A model generated the notes under the pieces. That model made no database searches. It saw nothing but the letters and a program-made list of their open reading frames with translations, and was not told where the DNA came from. 29,259 nt of DNA from an uncultured Eubacteriales bacterium (GTDB taxonomy: Bacteria > Bacillota > Clostridia > Christensenellales > CAG-138): NCBI GenBank assembly GCA_900544965.1, contig UQXE01000023.1, positions 1 through 29,259 on the forward strand, in the 5' to 3' direction. Numbering within the stretch: the first letter of the stretch is position 1; each line of letters opens with the position of its first letter. Below are positions 15,583 to 23,008 of the stretch, in pieces. Both the position numbers and the translations under genes were made by a program.

Positions 15583-16419
15583 TCAAAACGATTTAAGGAT
15601 CTGCTCCAATTCTTCAATGCTGCAACCTGCTAACGTAAGATCATACTTCACATTTCCCAATAACCAAAAGGATCTAATAGTATTACCCTTTTTATATACA
15701 TAAAAATTTATATCGTTAAAGTTATAAATATGCTCATAATCAATCTTCTCTTCAGTTTTTATCTCCGCTCCATACATATAGTAATCGCATTCACCAACAC
15801 TTAAATGAGCGCTGCGGTTGCCTTCACTACACACGTAAAAAAGGTCAATCATTCTATAGTATGAAATATTATAACCTTTTACCTTTGGCTCTCCGAAGTC
15901 TGGAGGCATATAGCTTGGAAGCCTCAGCGGCTTTATGTTAAGCCGCTCATAAGCCTCGTCAAGGGATTTGAACTCCTGCAATTTCATCTTATAGGTAGGA
16001 TAGTTTTCAGTTCCGTCGGAATATTCTTCATGCAGTTCAGAACTGGGATCAAAATTAAGACCGTTATTGCCCCAGGTTATTTTAGAGGACCATCTGGTGA
16101 TGCCGAACGCCTCGGCAAAGCCCGAAACGGTCAGCAACAGAGCCATAACGAGACATAGCGTAATGGCGGGCCTGATAAACCTTTGAGGAACAAAAGCGGG
16201 TTCTCTACAGCTGTTATTCATCTTTTTAGCTGTATTCTTCTCATTGACATATAAGTGGATGGCGTCCAAAGTGTCAAGGCATTCGGTTATAAAATCCATA
16301 TCCCTGGCTTCGATGGGTTTCCCCATCTCTTCAAACATCTTTTTTTCAATAGATTTTATAAGCCTTGCGCATTTTCTCAAGGAAAGCGTTTTTATTTGTT
16401 TTTCATATTTATTCGTCAT
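15583..16419 (-). CDS. DUF4367 membrane protein, probable anti-sigma factor
   Basis: About 278 residues from the ATG at 16419. The frame is open to 16461 and has other Met codons at 16431 and 16425, so the start is uncertain by a few codons; GGTGAT fits 16419 best. The N-terminal ~75 residues are cytoplasmic, charged and helical (MTNKYEKQIKTLSLRKCARL). A single membrane helix lies around AITLCLVMALLLTVSGFAEA. The outside part ends in a DUF4367-like domain (NINFYVYKKGNTIRSFWLL, VKYDLTLAGCSIEELEQIL). This design (cytoplasmic sigma-binding arm, one helix, outer sensor) is typical of anti-sigma factors. It directly follows the ECF sigma gene. No zinc-finger HxxxCxxC motif of the ZAS type is visible, so the sigma-binding mode is not shown by sequence. 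Confidence 0.75.
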   Translation of the reverse strand: MTNKYEKQIKTLSLRKCARLIKSIEKKMFEEMGKPIEARDMDFITECLDTLDAIHLYVNEKNTAKKMNNSCREPAFVPQRFIRPAITLCLVMALLLTVSGFAEAFGITRWSSKITWGNNGLNFDPSSELHEEYSDGTENYPTYKMKLQEFKSLDEAYERLNIKPLRLPSYMPPDFGEPKVKGYNISYYRMIDLFYVCSEGNRSAHLSVGECDYYMYGAEIKTEEKIDYEHIYNFNDINFYVYKKGNTIRSFWLLGNVKYDLTLAGCSIEELEQILKSF

Positions 16420-16477
16420 ATTCATCACCATCTTTATATATATATCCCAGTTTTTAGCCAAAAGTAACGCTGAAATT

Positions 16478-16996
16478 TTATATATATTTATTCAGTTCCT
16501 TAAGCAGCTTTATACGGACCCTGTACAGGCGCATCTTAGCCGCGTCCGCAGTAATATTAAGCATCTGACCGATTTCAGGCGTCGTTCTGTTTTCAACATA
16601 GTACAGTTGGTAAAGCAATCTTTCCGCCTCGTTGAGCGTATCTACGATTCTATCCCTGAGCGCGTCTACCTCGTCCTCAAGTATCGGGTCTATCTGTGTG
16701 GTCATAGGCATGGAATCCACAAGGCGCTCAAACTTAGTCTGCTCCATCTTTATACGACGCAGCTCCTTTTTGATGCAGTTCTTAGCTGTGGCATACATCC
16801 ACCCGCCTATATTGGGATGCTTCATCAGGGTCTTAACCTTTGCCGCGGCCACGTCAAACACCATATGCACGCAGTCCGCCGATGAATCGATATCCCGATT
16901 TAGGTATGGCAAACAATAACGGAACAGCACATCATAGTACTGCTCGTATAATTCATCCAAGAACTGTTTTTCTCTTTCGGAATCAGAGTTAAACAT
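16478..16996 (-). CDS. ECF-type RNA polymerase sigma factor
   Basis: 172 residues, normal for the family. Region 2 covers about 14-85 (DELYEQYYDVLFRYCLPYL, then AADCVHMVFDVAAAKV and GWMYATAKNCIKKELRR). Region 4 covers about 118-168 (NEAERLLYQLYYVENRTTPE, IGQMLNITADAAKMRLYRVR), with the helix-turn-helix for -35 recognition. There is no region 1.1 or 3, as in ECF factors. GGAGG lies 14 nt before the ATG, somewhat far; another ATG closer to it opens an unrelated short frame. The DUF4367 protein follows in the same direction, forming a sigma/anti-sigma pair. The signal that releases the sigma factor cannot be read from sequence. Confidence 0.9.
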   Translation of the reverse strand: MFNSDSEREKQFLDELYEQYYDVLFRYCLPYLNRDIDSSADCVHMVFDVAAAKVKTLMKHPNIGGWMYATAKNCIKKELRRIKMEQTKFERLVDSMPMTTQIDPILEDEVDALRDRIVDTLNEAERLLYQLYYVENRTTPEIGQMLNITADAAKMRLYRVRIKLLKELNKYI

Positions 16997-17717
16997 GCGG
17001 ACATGAATAACCTCCGTTTTTAAGTATATTTGTCAATAATTAATACTAACAAATTAAGATACAATTTAAAAATATATTTTGCTTGCTTAAATCTGTACTT
17101 CTTGGTTGCAACTATCTATACCTTGATTAATAAGGGTGTAAAGCACGTGATTTAGGCACTTCAAACACGGTCTATATCAACATCATACTTATAAAAGAAC
17201 AAAGTGACACCAATATGAAGGAATTAACAAAATATATGATTTTTCTTGCGTTACGTTTAGGTGCTTTCTGGGATATATAGGTGTAAGGACAAGCGTAGAG
17301 GATTGGAGGCGCATCCGCCATTGACTAGAAGTGTGAATCAGATGCGCGGCCAAATTACATATCTCTATCTTCCTTCCTCGCCAATCGTTCAGTCATGCAG
17401 CCGCCTACAGACCAATCGGTCTTGCGGTGAGAACATGGGCGGCAACTATGGCTGAACGATACTAAGCCATCCTGTTTATGGAGGCCATAGGCCAACATAT
17501 TCATGATATACCTTCCCCACATTACATGCCATGATGCCAGCTTCTCCAACTCCCTGTGATTAGTGAAAGGCTCATCGTTCGATTGTGTATGCTAGAAGCG
17601 TTCCATACTTACACACATTTCCCCTAAAGCGGCATCATGGCATGTAACATAAAAGCAATGTGTCAGGGCGATCCCACCTGGCGCATTGTTTTTATTTGTA
17701 GCGCAATAATAAAGGGC
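16997..17717. other. Gene-free region with nested inverted repeats
   Basis: The first ~250 bases are AT-rich and should hold the sigma gene promoter; I found no clear -35/-10 pair. From 17308 on there are three strong inverted repeats. The first is gcgcatc...gatgcgc at 17310-17347. The second is a long hairpin at 17384-17460 (atcgttcag...ctgaacgat, with inner gccgcc...ggcggc and agacc...ggtct). The third is a 17-bp exact inverted repeat, 17522-17538 with 17631-17647. No protein is convincing. Confidence 0.5.
17656..17694. repeat. 33-bp hairpin with conserved loop, copy 2 (terminator-like)
   Basis: caatgtgtcagg-gcgatccca-cctggcgcattg, followed by tttttattt. Its reverse complement matches the hairpin at 14771-14803 in loop and outer stem. 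The T-run would let it end a plus-strand transcript just upstream of the SRP RNA promoter. Confidence 0.65.
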
Positions 17718-17746
17718 TTGCAAAATTCATTAAAACGCTGTAAACT
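17718..17746 (+). promoter_or_regulatory. SigA promoter of the SRP RNA gene
   Basis: TTGCAA at 17718-17723, a 17-nt spacer and TAAACT at 17741-17746. The predicted start near 17753 coincides with the 5' strand of the SRP RNA terminal stem. Confidence 0.75.
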
Positions 17747-17752
17747 ATACTG

Positions 17753-18028
17753 GCCGCGCCAGACGGGGAGTTAGCGGTGCCCTATACCTGCAATCCGCTG
17801 CAGCAGGGTTGGATTCCCGTCCCGAGGCATTCGTTTGTAGGGTCTGGCACTGATAAGGAGTGTTGATGATTTGGTCCTGTGCAATTGGCGTCCGTGAACC
17901 ATGTCAGGTCTTGACGGAAGCAGCATTAAGCGGATGAGCTGGTGTGCCGCAGGATGGCCTGATTGGAGCCACCTGTCAGGGTTCCGCCTGGAAACGTTAT
18001 GTCGAGGGATGGGTGCGCGGTATTCTTA
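17753..18028 (+). ncRNA. ffs: Signal recognition particle RNA, large Gram-positive type
   Basis: About 275 nt, like the ~270-nt B. subtilis scRNA and unlike the ~110-nt E. coli 4.5S RNA. The Ffh-binding helix 8 is unmistakable: gtgaaccatgtcaggtc, then ttgacggaagcagcatta near 17894-17930. The Alu-domain end is also clear, with ggggagttagcggtgccct at 17765-17783 as in B. subtilis. The terminal strands ccgcgcc (17754) and ggtgcgcgg (18012) pair to close the molecule. The RNA joins Ffh to target membrane and exported proteins co-translationally. The exact 3' end is uncertain by several bases; a T-rich tattcttaatttta follows. Confidence 0.92.
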
Positions 18029-18264
18029 ATTTTATAGGCCAGTTGCAGCCTGTAGGTGTGCGGACTTCCTGTAGTATAAACCTATATGCGGAACAAGTTG
18101 ATCAGGCGAACATTATCGCTGGATGGCTCATGTTATGGCTATTTAAAGCCCAAAGCATGGAGGGTATGCGTTTAATTGGAGCTTGGATACCTTTTGCGCC
18201 GTCAACAGGGACAGCGATGGGTTGTCAAAATTTGAATCCAGCTCAGTTTTCCGTCGTACCGGTT
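18029..18264. other. Spacer between SRP RNA and tRNA, no gene seen
   Basis: A frame is open across much of this stretch and the end of the SRP RNA, but it has no ribosome binding site and begins inside the RNA gene. Nothing else is recognized. Confidence 0.4.
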
Positions 18265-18293
18265 ATGACATTAACGCAGCATGACACAATAAT
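18265..18293 (+). promoter_or_regulatory. Probable promoter of tRNA-Arg
   Basis: ATGACA at 18265-18270, a 17-nt spacer and AATAAT at 18288-18293. Transcription would begin near 18300, a few bases before the tRNA. Confidence 0.5.
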
Positions 18294-18304
18294 TATATAT
18301 GTAT

Positions 18305-18381
18305 GCGCCCGTAGCTCAGTTGGATAGAGCGTCAGACTCCGACTCTGAAGGCCGCGCGTTCAAGTCGCGCCGGGCGTGCCA
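18305..18381 (+). tRNA. tRNA-Arg, anticodon CCG
   Basis: A full cloverleaf of 77 nt with encoded CCA. The acceptor is gcgcccg with cgggcgt (one G-U at the end). The D stem is gctc/gagc and the anticodon stem tcaga/tctga with loop ctccgac (anticodon CCG at 18339-18341, reading CGG). The T arm is gcgcg-ttcaagt-cgcgc. The gene is single, not in a tRNA cluster, and is followed by two hairpins. Confidence 0.95.
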
Positions 18382-18386
18382 CGTCG

Positions 18387-18443
18387 GAGCAAAGTCCGCT
18401 TTGCTCACAATCCCCTAACCGCAATACGGCTAGGGGATTTTTT
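18387..18443 (+). terminator. Hairpin plus terminator after tRNA-Arg
   Basis: A perfect stem gagcaaag-tccg-ctttgctc (18387-18406) is followed by aatccccta...taggggatt with an inner ccg/cgg and six T (18409-18443). Confidence 0.85.
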
Positions 18444-18467
18444 GCATCGCTCCCTTGCTCCTCCTTG

Positions 18468-18548
18468 CCGCAAAAAGTCCCGCTCGCTGCGGCTGCGGCC
18501 TTGCAAGCGCGGCCGCGGCGCCTCCGCTTCGCTACCAACTTTTTGCGG
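18468..18548. repeat. GC-rich stem-loop between tRNA and repeat array
   Basis: Exact 11-bp inverted repeat ccgcaaaaagt / actttttgcgg enclosing about 59 bases of very GC-rich sequence with smaller palindromes such as gcggccgc. It leads straight into the array that follows. Confidence 0.6.
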
Positions 18549-18551
18549 GGC

Positions 18552-18990
18552 CGCGTCTGCGGACGCGGGCGGGAGAGACGGGAGGCGAGAGATCGTAGGA
18601 TAAGCTGATTTTCTCAGTGCGTCTGCGGACGCGGGCGGGGAGGGTCGACGGGCGCCAATGGAGGCTTCACTGATGCGGCGGGGCCGCGTCCGCGGACGAG
18701 GGCGGGAGAGACGGGAAGCGAGAGATCGTAGGATAAGCTGATTTTCTCAGTGCGTTCGCGTATGCGCGCGGGGGAGGAATGTTATAAAGCCCCTTGATGA
18801 GGCTGAACTCACAGTGCGTTCGCGTATGCGCGCGCGGGGGAGGGTCGACGCAAAAATGAGGCTGACGCACGGACTGCCGCCGAGTCCGCGTATGCGCGCG
18901 CGGGGGAGGGTCGACGGGCGCCAATGGAGGCTTCACTGATTCGGCGGGGATGTGTCCTCGGGCGCGGGCGGGGGAGGCATGGGTCTACCT
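18552..18990. repeat. Array of about seven ~67-bp GC-rich imperfect repeats
   Basis: Units begin near 18552, 18619, 18685, 18752, 18815, 18883 and 18950. Each begins with a palindromic head such as cgcgtc-tgcg-gacgcg or gcgttcgcgtatgcgcgc and then gggcgggag or gggggaggg. The tails are of two main kinds. Units 1 and 3 share gagatcgtaggataagctga and ttttctcagtg. Units 2 and 6 share gggtcgacgggcgccaatgg and aggcttcactgat. Units 4 and 5 have diverged tails. A minus-strand frame across the array reads as repeated PPPRAHTRT but has no ribosome binding site, so I treat the array as noncoding. Confidence 0.8.
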
Positions 18991-19153
18991 TTCAATAATT
19001 TCAACGCTGAATCTGTCAAGCTTTCCCCGCCTATTCTTATCGTGTTTCCGGCCGGATTATAAAGAACTCGTTCCCTGTTAAAAATTCAAAAACACAGGCG
19101 GGCAAAAGACATAAGCGCTTTGTTTGTAAGGCCTCCAAGTCTGTGTGCGTTTA

Positions 19154-20419
19154 CTATTTTTTACTATTAATCAGCGGCTGTTTAAACACTGGTGTGTGTG
19201 GCTTTTCCGTGCCCTTGTCCGAATCCCTGACGATCGAGCCTGAAAGCGTCAGCGCGGTTTTTGCGCAAACAGGGCCGGCCAGCTCGTAGAGCATTGAGGA
19301 AGACAGTACGATTGAAAGGAGCATATCGCCTATCTCGGGGGGAAGCATCCTCTGCCCAAGAAAAGCCAGACCTATAGCAACGCCCGCCTGGGGCGCCAAC
19401 GCAATTCCGAGGCAGCTGCGCGTCCGTCTATCCTCATGTGCGGCCAGGCAGCCGGCGTAAGCTCCCGCGTATTTGCCGGCCAATCTAATAAGAAAATAGC
19501 ATACGCCCATCATACCGACTGCCGTAAGGGCGCCGATGTCAAAGTTGATGCCCGAAATTATGAAAAAGGCTGAAGTGATAGGCGGGGTAAAATGGTTTAT
19601 TTCACAAAACAGCGTTTCATCCCTTGAGGAATTGATATATGCCGCACCGCAGGCCATGCAGGCAAGCAGCGGCGAGACGTCGCACAGCGCGCAGACCCCG
19701 CAAATGCCAAGCAGGAGCGCAATAACTAAAATAAGCCGGTTTTCACGGCTTCGCCCGGGCGTGATGACTCTGTTCAACAGATAACCTGTGAAAAATCCCA
19801 TTCCGACGGCTGCAATATTATATAAAATAGGAAGCAATACATCGAAAGCGGCGAAGTTTTCGGATCCGTCAGCCTTTATCAGTGCGGAAACCGTGCTGAA
19901 GACGATCAGGCACACCACGTCGTCCAGAGCCACCACCTGAAGCAGGGTGTTTACAAATCTCCCCTTAGCGTTATACTGGTTTATGGTCATAATGGTGCTG
20001 GCCGGCGCCGTAGCCGTGGCTATTGAGCCGAGCAGTACGGAGAAAGCCCAGCTGAGATTGAATATAAACCTCATTGAAACGGCAACGGCAATGCCTGCGG
20101 CCAGCGACTCAAACAGGGTTATAACGATGGTCTTTCCCCCCGTAGCGCGCACCGTTTCCCTTTTAAAGAATCTGCCCACGTCAAACGCTATGAAAGCCAG
20201 CGCGATATCGCTTATAAAGCCCATTCTCGATACAACTTGCGCTGAAACCAGATTCAGCGCGTACGGCCCGACCAATATACCCGCAAGTATAAAACCGCTC
20301 ACGTTTGGGAGCTTAATAAGCTTTGTAAGCCTGGTCAGTAAAAATCCCGACGTCAATATAACGCATAGGGTGAGCAGCACCCCGCTTGTTTCATTCAATC
20401 CTTCATAAATATTAAACAT
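19154..20419 (-). CDS. Cation:proton antiporter (Na+/H+ exchanger family)
   Basis: 421 residues, almost entirely membrane helices (about 12). It probably exchanges Na+ or K+ for protons across the cytoplasmic membrane. The N-terminal half has LPNVSGFILAGILVGPYAL, typical of CPA-type exchangers, then an unwound-helix motif TATAPASTIM (about 135-144). The ion-binding aspartates follow in VVALDDVVCLIVF (Asp166-Asp167). The second half repeats the fold, with LLACMACGAAY, SAFFIISGINFDIGAL and the conserved GIALAPQAGVAIGLAFLGQ. The C-terminus is a short hydrophilic tail without a TrkA-N/RCK domain, so it is not a Kef channel. The ATG has only a weak AAAAGG upstream. It is transcribed away from the LysR gene, with 146 nt between starts. 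Ion specificity is not visible. Confidence 0.88.
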   Translation of the reverse strand: MFNIYEGLNETSGVLLTLCVILTSGFLLTRLTKLIKLPNVSGFILAGILVGPYALNLVSAQVVSRMGFISDIALAFIAFDVGRFFKRETVRATGGKTIVITLFESLAAGIAVAVSMRFIFNLSWAFSVLLGSIATATAPASTIMTINQYNAKGRFVNTLLQVVALDDVVCLIVFSTVSALIKADGSENFAAFDVLLPILYNIAAVGMGFFTGYLLNRVITPGRSRENRLILVIALLLGICGVCALCDVSPLLACMACGAAYINSSRDETLFCEINHFTPPITSAFFIISGINFDIGALTAVGMMGVCYFLIRLAGKYAGAYAGCLAAHEDRRTRSCLGIALAPQAGVAIGLAFLGQRMLPPEIGDMLLSIVLSSSMLYELAGPVCAKTALTLSGSIVRDSDKGTEKPHTPVFKQPLINSKK

Positions 20420-20486
20420 AGTAAAACCAGCCTTTTAGTTTAAGCGATTACAGAAACAGTTGATTTCTCACATCTCTGATGGTATC

Positions 20487-20515
20487 ATTATATCGGGATT
20501 TAAAATAAAGTATAA
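20487..20515 (-). promoter_or_regulatory. Antiporter promoter
   Basis: On the minus strand TTATAC, a 17-nt spacer and a perfect TATAAT. The -35 box overlaps a tataattata palindrome (20511-20520) whose TATAAT could be the -10 of the divergent LysR gene. Confidence 0.55.
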
Positions 20516-20555
20516 TTATAGTTATTTTTGGGTGGATAAATAATAATTATTTTAG
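20511..20555. promoter_or_regulatory. Candidate LysR operator region
   Basis: AT-rich dyads tataattata (20511-20520) and aataattatt (20543-20552) lie between the divergent starts and overlap the antiporter promoter. LysR regulators commonly bind such sites and control the divergent gene. No single site is certain. Confidence 0.4.
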
Positions 20556-20565
20556 TGGGTGTGAC

Positions 20566-21468
20566 ATGCTGAACTCAAAGTTGGAGACATTGCTTAAAGT
20601 ATATGAGCTTAAGAGTTTTACGCGGGCGGCGGAACAGCTTTCAATGACGCAGCCAGCCGTGAGTTTGCAGGTCAAACAGTTAGAGCAGGAGCTAAACGTA
20701 AGAATTTTCAACCGCAGCCGCGGCGAGCTAAGCCTTACGGGCGAAGGGGAAATCGTTTTAAAGTATGCAAAGCGGATAAAGATGCTCTATAAAAACATGG
20801 AGCAGCGCATAGAGGATGAAAGAAGGCGTGTAACCCGCCTGACCGTAGGAATAACCCATACGGCGGAAAGCAATCTTGTAGCCGAGGTTTTGGCAAAATA
20901 CTGCAGCGGCAATGAGGGAGTATCCATAAAGATTATCTCCGGCACGATTAAAAACCTTTATGAGAAGCTAAAGACATATGAGATTGATCTCGCGATTGTA
21001 GAGGGAAAGCTGATGGATCCGGATTTCAATTCACTTCTGCTCGATACGGACTGCCTTGTACTGGTTGTATCCAACAACAACAGCCTTGCGGCCAAGAACA
21101 TGGTTACGATAAATGAGCTGAAAAGGGAAAAGATGATACTAAGGCTCCCGAATTCGGGAACGAGAAATCTTTTTATCTCGCATTTGGAAAGCCAGAACAT
21201 GTCCATAGATGAATTCAACGTCATCCTTGAGGTGGATAATATCGCAACCATAAAGGATCTGATAAGGCGGGATTTCGGGGTATCCATACTGGCTAAAAGC
21301 GCCTGCCTTGATGAGTTGAGAAAGGGGAAGATAACCGTGCTTCCCGTGGAAAACCTGAGCATGGTAAGGGAGATAAACATCGTATATCACCGCGACTTCG
21401 AGCATACGGATATGCTTCAGGACATAACCAGGCTGTACAATGAATCCGCGCGGCTGTACATGTCCTAA
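20566..21468 (+). CDS. LysR-family transcriptional regulator
   Basis: 300 residues, normal for the family. The winged helix-turn-helix at the N-terminus (about 4-63) is standard: ELKSFTRAAEQLSMTQPAVS, LQVKQLEQELNVRIFNR, then LTGEGEIVLKYAKRI. A linker helix follows, then a two-lobed effector-binding domain (about 92-295; RLTVGITHTAESNLVAEVL, DLAIVEGKL, FGVSILAKSA). The effector is unknown. It is divergent from the antiporter, which by the usual logic of the family is its likely target. The ribosome binding site is poor (gtgggtgtg before ATG 20566). Confidence 0.9.
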   Translation: MLNSKLETLLKVYELKSFTRAAEQLSMTQPAVSLQVKQLEQELNVRIFNRSRGELSLTGEGEIVLKYAKRIKMLYKNMEQRIEDERRRVTRLTVGITHTAESNLVAEVLAKYCSGNEGVSIKIISGTIKNLYEKLKTYEIDLAIVEGKLMDPDFNSLLLDTDCLVLVVSNNNSLAAKNMVTINELKREKMILRLPNSGTRNLFISHLESQNMSIDEFNVILEVDNIATIKDLIRRDFGVSILAKSACLDELRKGKITVLPVENLSMVREINIVYHRDFEHTDMLQDITRLYNESARLYMS

Positions 21469-21512
21469 AGGAGTTTAGCGGTTAGAAATCGATTAAATAT
21501 GCGCGCGGCTTA

Positions 21513-22379
21513 TTAAGGGCGGTCCTCTCCGTTGCCACAGAGACTTCGGACATGGCGCAGATACCAGGTCATCCGCTCGTCGTCCTCCTTTGGATAGCAA
21601 AAGTCGAAATTTTCCGCGACCCGGCTGGCCAGGGACCTGAACAGGCTGCACATTGTAAACATTGAATCCCACATTCTATCATATTGCCCGTCCGAATAGG
21701 TATCCGTATATGTTTGATATGTATCGGCGTCCAGGTATCGCTTGAAGTACTTTCCCATTTTCCCTGCCGATACCTGAAATCCGTTGAGCATGCCTATACG
21801 CCACTCAACCATGCAATCCAGCTCAGCTCTCACATACCGCTCATATGTCTGCATCGCATAGGGAAGCTCGTCCCTCCATATGCCCTTGGCCACGTTTTGA
21901 AGGCACCACCAGAAGTTGTTGCAGCAGGAATAAAAGTCGTTGGCGGCGGGGCGCTTTACATGATAGCTTGCGTCGCTGGCCGGAGGAGGCGCGGGCACTA
22001 TATTGTCCTTATCAAGCAGCAACATGGTCTGGCTATCGTTCCCAAGCATCCCTTCATACCTGTCTGCGGGTATAATTTGCAGGTCTATCCTGTTTAGGTC
22101 GTTAAACAGGGCGAGATATGTAAACCTTCCGTCTCCAATGGGATCGCGCATGGTTTCAGGCATCTGCAGCATTATTAAATCGCCGAACCTGTCCATATAG
22201 CTGCGATTAATAAAAAACGGGCTGGTATCCCTTACTATAAACACTATGTCATAGTCCTGAAACATGTCCTTTTTGGCGTTTGGATTGGCCCTGGATCCGT
22301 TAAGGAGCACGGCGCGTACGTTGTCGTCCTCCCTTGCGGCGGCGATTACCATATCCATCATCTCAGCTTCGCTTCTCAT
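21513..22379 (-). CDS. Aminoglycoside 6-adenylyltransferase [ANT(6)]-like
   Basis: 288 residues, the length of ANT(6)/AadK enzymes, which adenylylate streptomycin at O-6. The opening MRSEAEMMDMVIAAA matches the family. The nucleotidyltransferase motif follows: LLNGSRANPN with GS at 28-29, then FQDYDIVFIV with the metal-binding Asp42 and Asp44. Family segments continue with FGDLIMLQMPE, RIDLQIIPAD, LLDKDNIVP, YHVKRPAANDFYSCCNNFWW, YVRAELDCMVEW and GKMGKYFKRY. No residue of the active-site motif is missing. GGAGG lies just upstream of the ATG. It ends 44 nt from the convergent LysR gene and has no mobile element beside it, suggesting an intrinsic copy. Whether it confers resistance needs a test. 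Confidence 0.9.
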   Translation of the reverse strand: MRSEAEMMDMVIAAAREDDNVRAVLLNGSRANPNAKKDMFQDYDIVFIVRDTSPFFINRSYMDRFGDLIMLQMPETMRDPIGDGRFTYLALFNDLNRIDLQIIPADRYEGMLGNDSQTMLLLDKDNIVPAPPPASDASYHVKRPAANDFYSCCNNFWWCLQNVAKGIWRDELPYAMQTYERYVRAELDCMVEWRIGMLNGFQVSAGKMGKYFKRYLDADTYQTYTDTYSDGQYDRMWDSMFTMCSLFRSLASRVAENFDFCYPKEDDERMTWYLRHVRSLCGNGEDRP

Positions 22380-22949
22380 ATTGCCTCCGTAAAAAATGGC
22401 TATAAGCCTACGGGTTGATCATTTTTGTGTTAATTATAGCATATATCCCATAGCGCTGCCTACTGCCGGATACTTTGAACGCAATCAGCGGCGTAATATC
22501 GGCGCTGGATAAAAGCGCGGCAACGGCGTTCAGCGTAAATGCCCTTTACGGCTAGATCCACTTTTATTCTTGGCCGGCTGTTCAAACGGAACGTGACCAT
22601 TGCTAGCTAGGAAAACAGCCGGCTGGTTGTCAATCATTATTCGTGCGCCGATACGGCTTCATGCCTCGCAGTTAAGCTTTCCTCCACGATCGGTAACCGG
22701 CCTTAGCGTATCAAAAAAGGCATAATAAAACTGCCGCGCTATACATTAAGATGCCCGTATATCCCAAGTTCTCAATAACAAACGCCTTACTTTTGAAGTT
22801 AACCGCGTGAATGGCGCAGGCTCCGATACCGTTGGGCGGTTCCGCCCGCCTAATAAATTTCTTTCAAAATTTGTGCCGGGGCAATAGGCATGTGTATGGC
22901 AACGCGGCAGCGATGTGCAGCCGCCTCCAATATATTAATCATCGTTTTA
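22380..22949. other. Intergenic, one long inverted repeat, no gene seen
   Basis: An exact 10-bp inverted repeat gccggctgtt / aacagccggc (22573-22582 with 22614-22623) stands in the middle. I do not recognize a riboswitch. A short open stretch around 22470-22555 reads protein-like (ALDKSAATAFSVNALYG) but has no start signal, and may be a gene remnant. Confidence 0.4.
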
Positions 22950-22978
22950 TTGCCCTTAGCGTTATGATGGAGTATACT
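22950..22978 (+). promoter_or_regulatory. SigA promoter of the ecf operon
   Basis: TTGCCC at 22950-22955, a 17-nt spacer and TATACT at 22973-22978. The transcript would start near 22985, leaving a short leader with GAGGGG at 22994-22999. Confidence 0.65.
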
Positions 22979-23008
22979 AACTTGATTGATGTCGAGGGGT
23001 AGCCTGAT

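Noticed and set aside
17944..18327. 127-codon frame
   Set aside because: It begins inside the SRP RNA and ends inside tRNA-Arg; no translation signal.
18305..18381. Integration (att) site at tRNA-Arg
   Set aside because: No integrase gene and no repeat of the tRNA 3' end is visible in the window.
18667..18936. Minus-strand frame with PPPRAHTRT repeats
   Set aside because: The repetition comes from the ~67-bp DNA array; no start signal, extreme composition and units that are not multiples of three.
18552..18990. CRISPR array
   Set aside because: Units have no constant repeat/unique spacer pattern, tails recur between units, and there are no cas genes.
22380..22949. Riboswitch upstream of the ecf genes
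   Set aside because: ECF genes often follow vitamin riboswitches, but none of the conserved cores I know (cobalamin, TPP, FMN) is visible, and the predicted promoter at 22950 leaves almost no leader.
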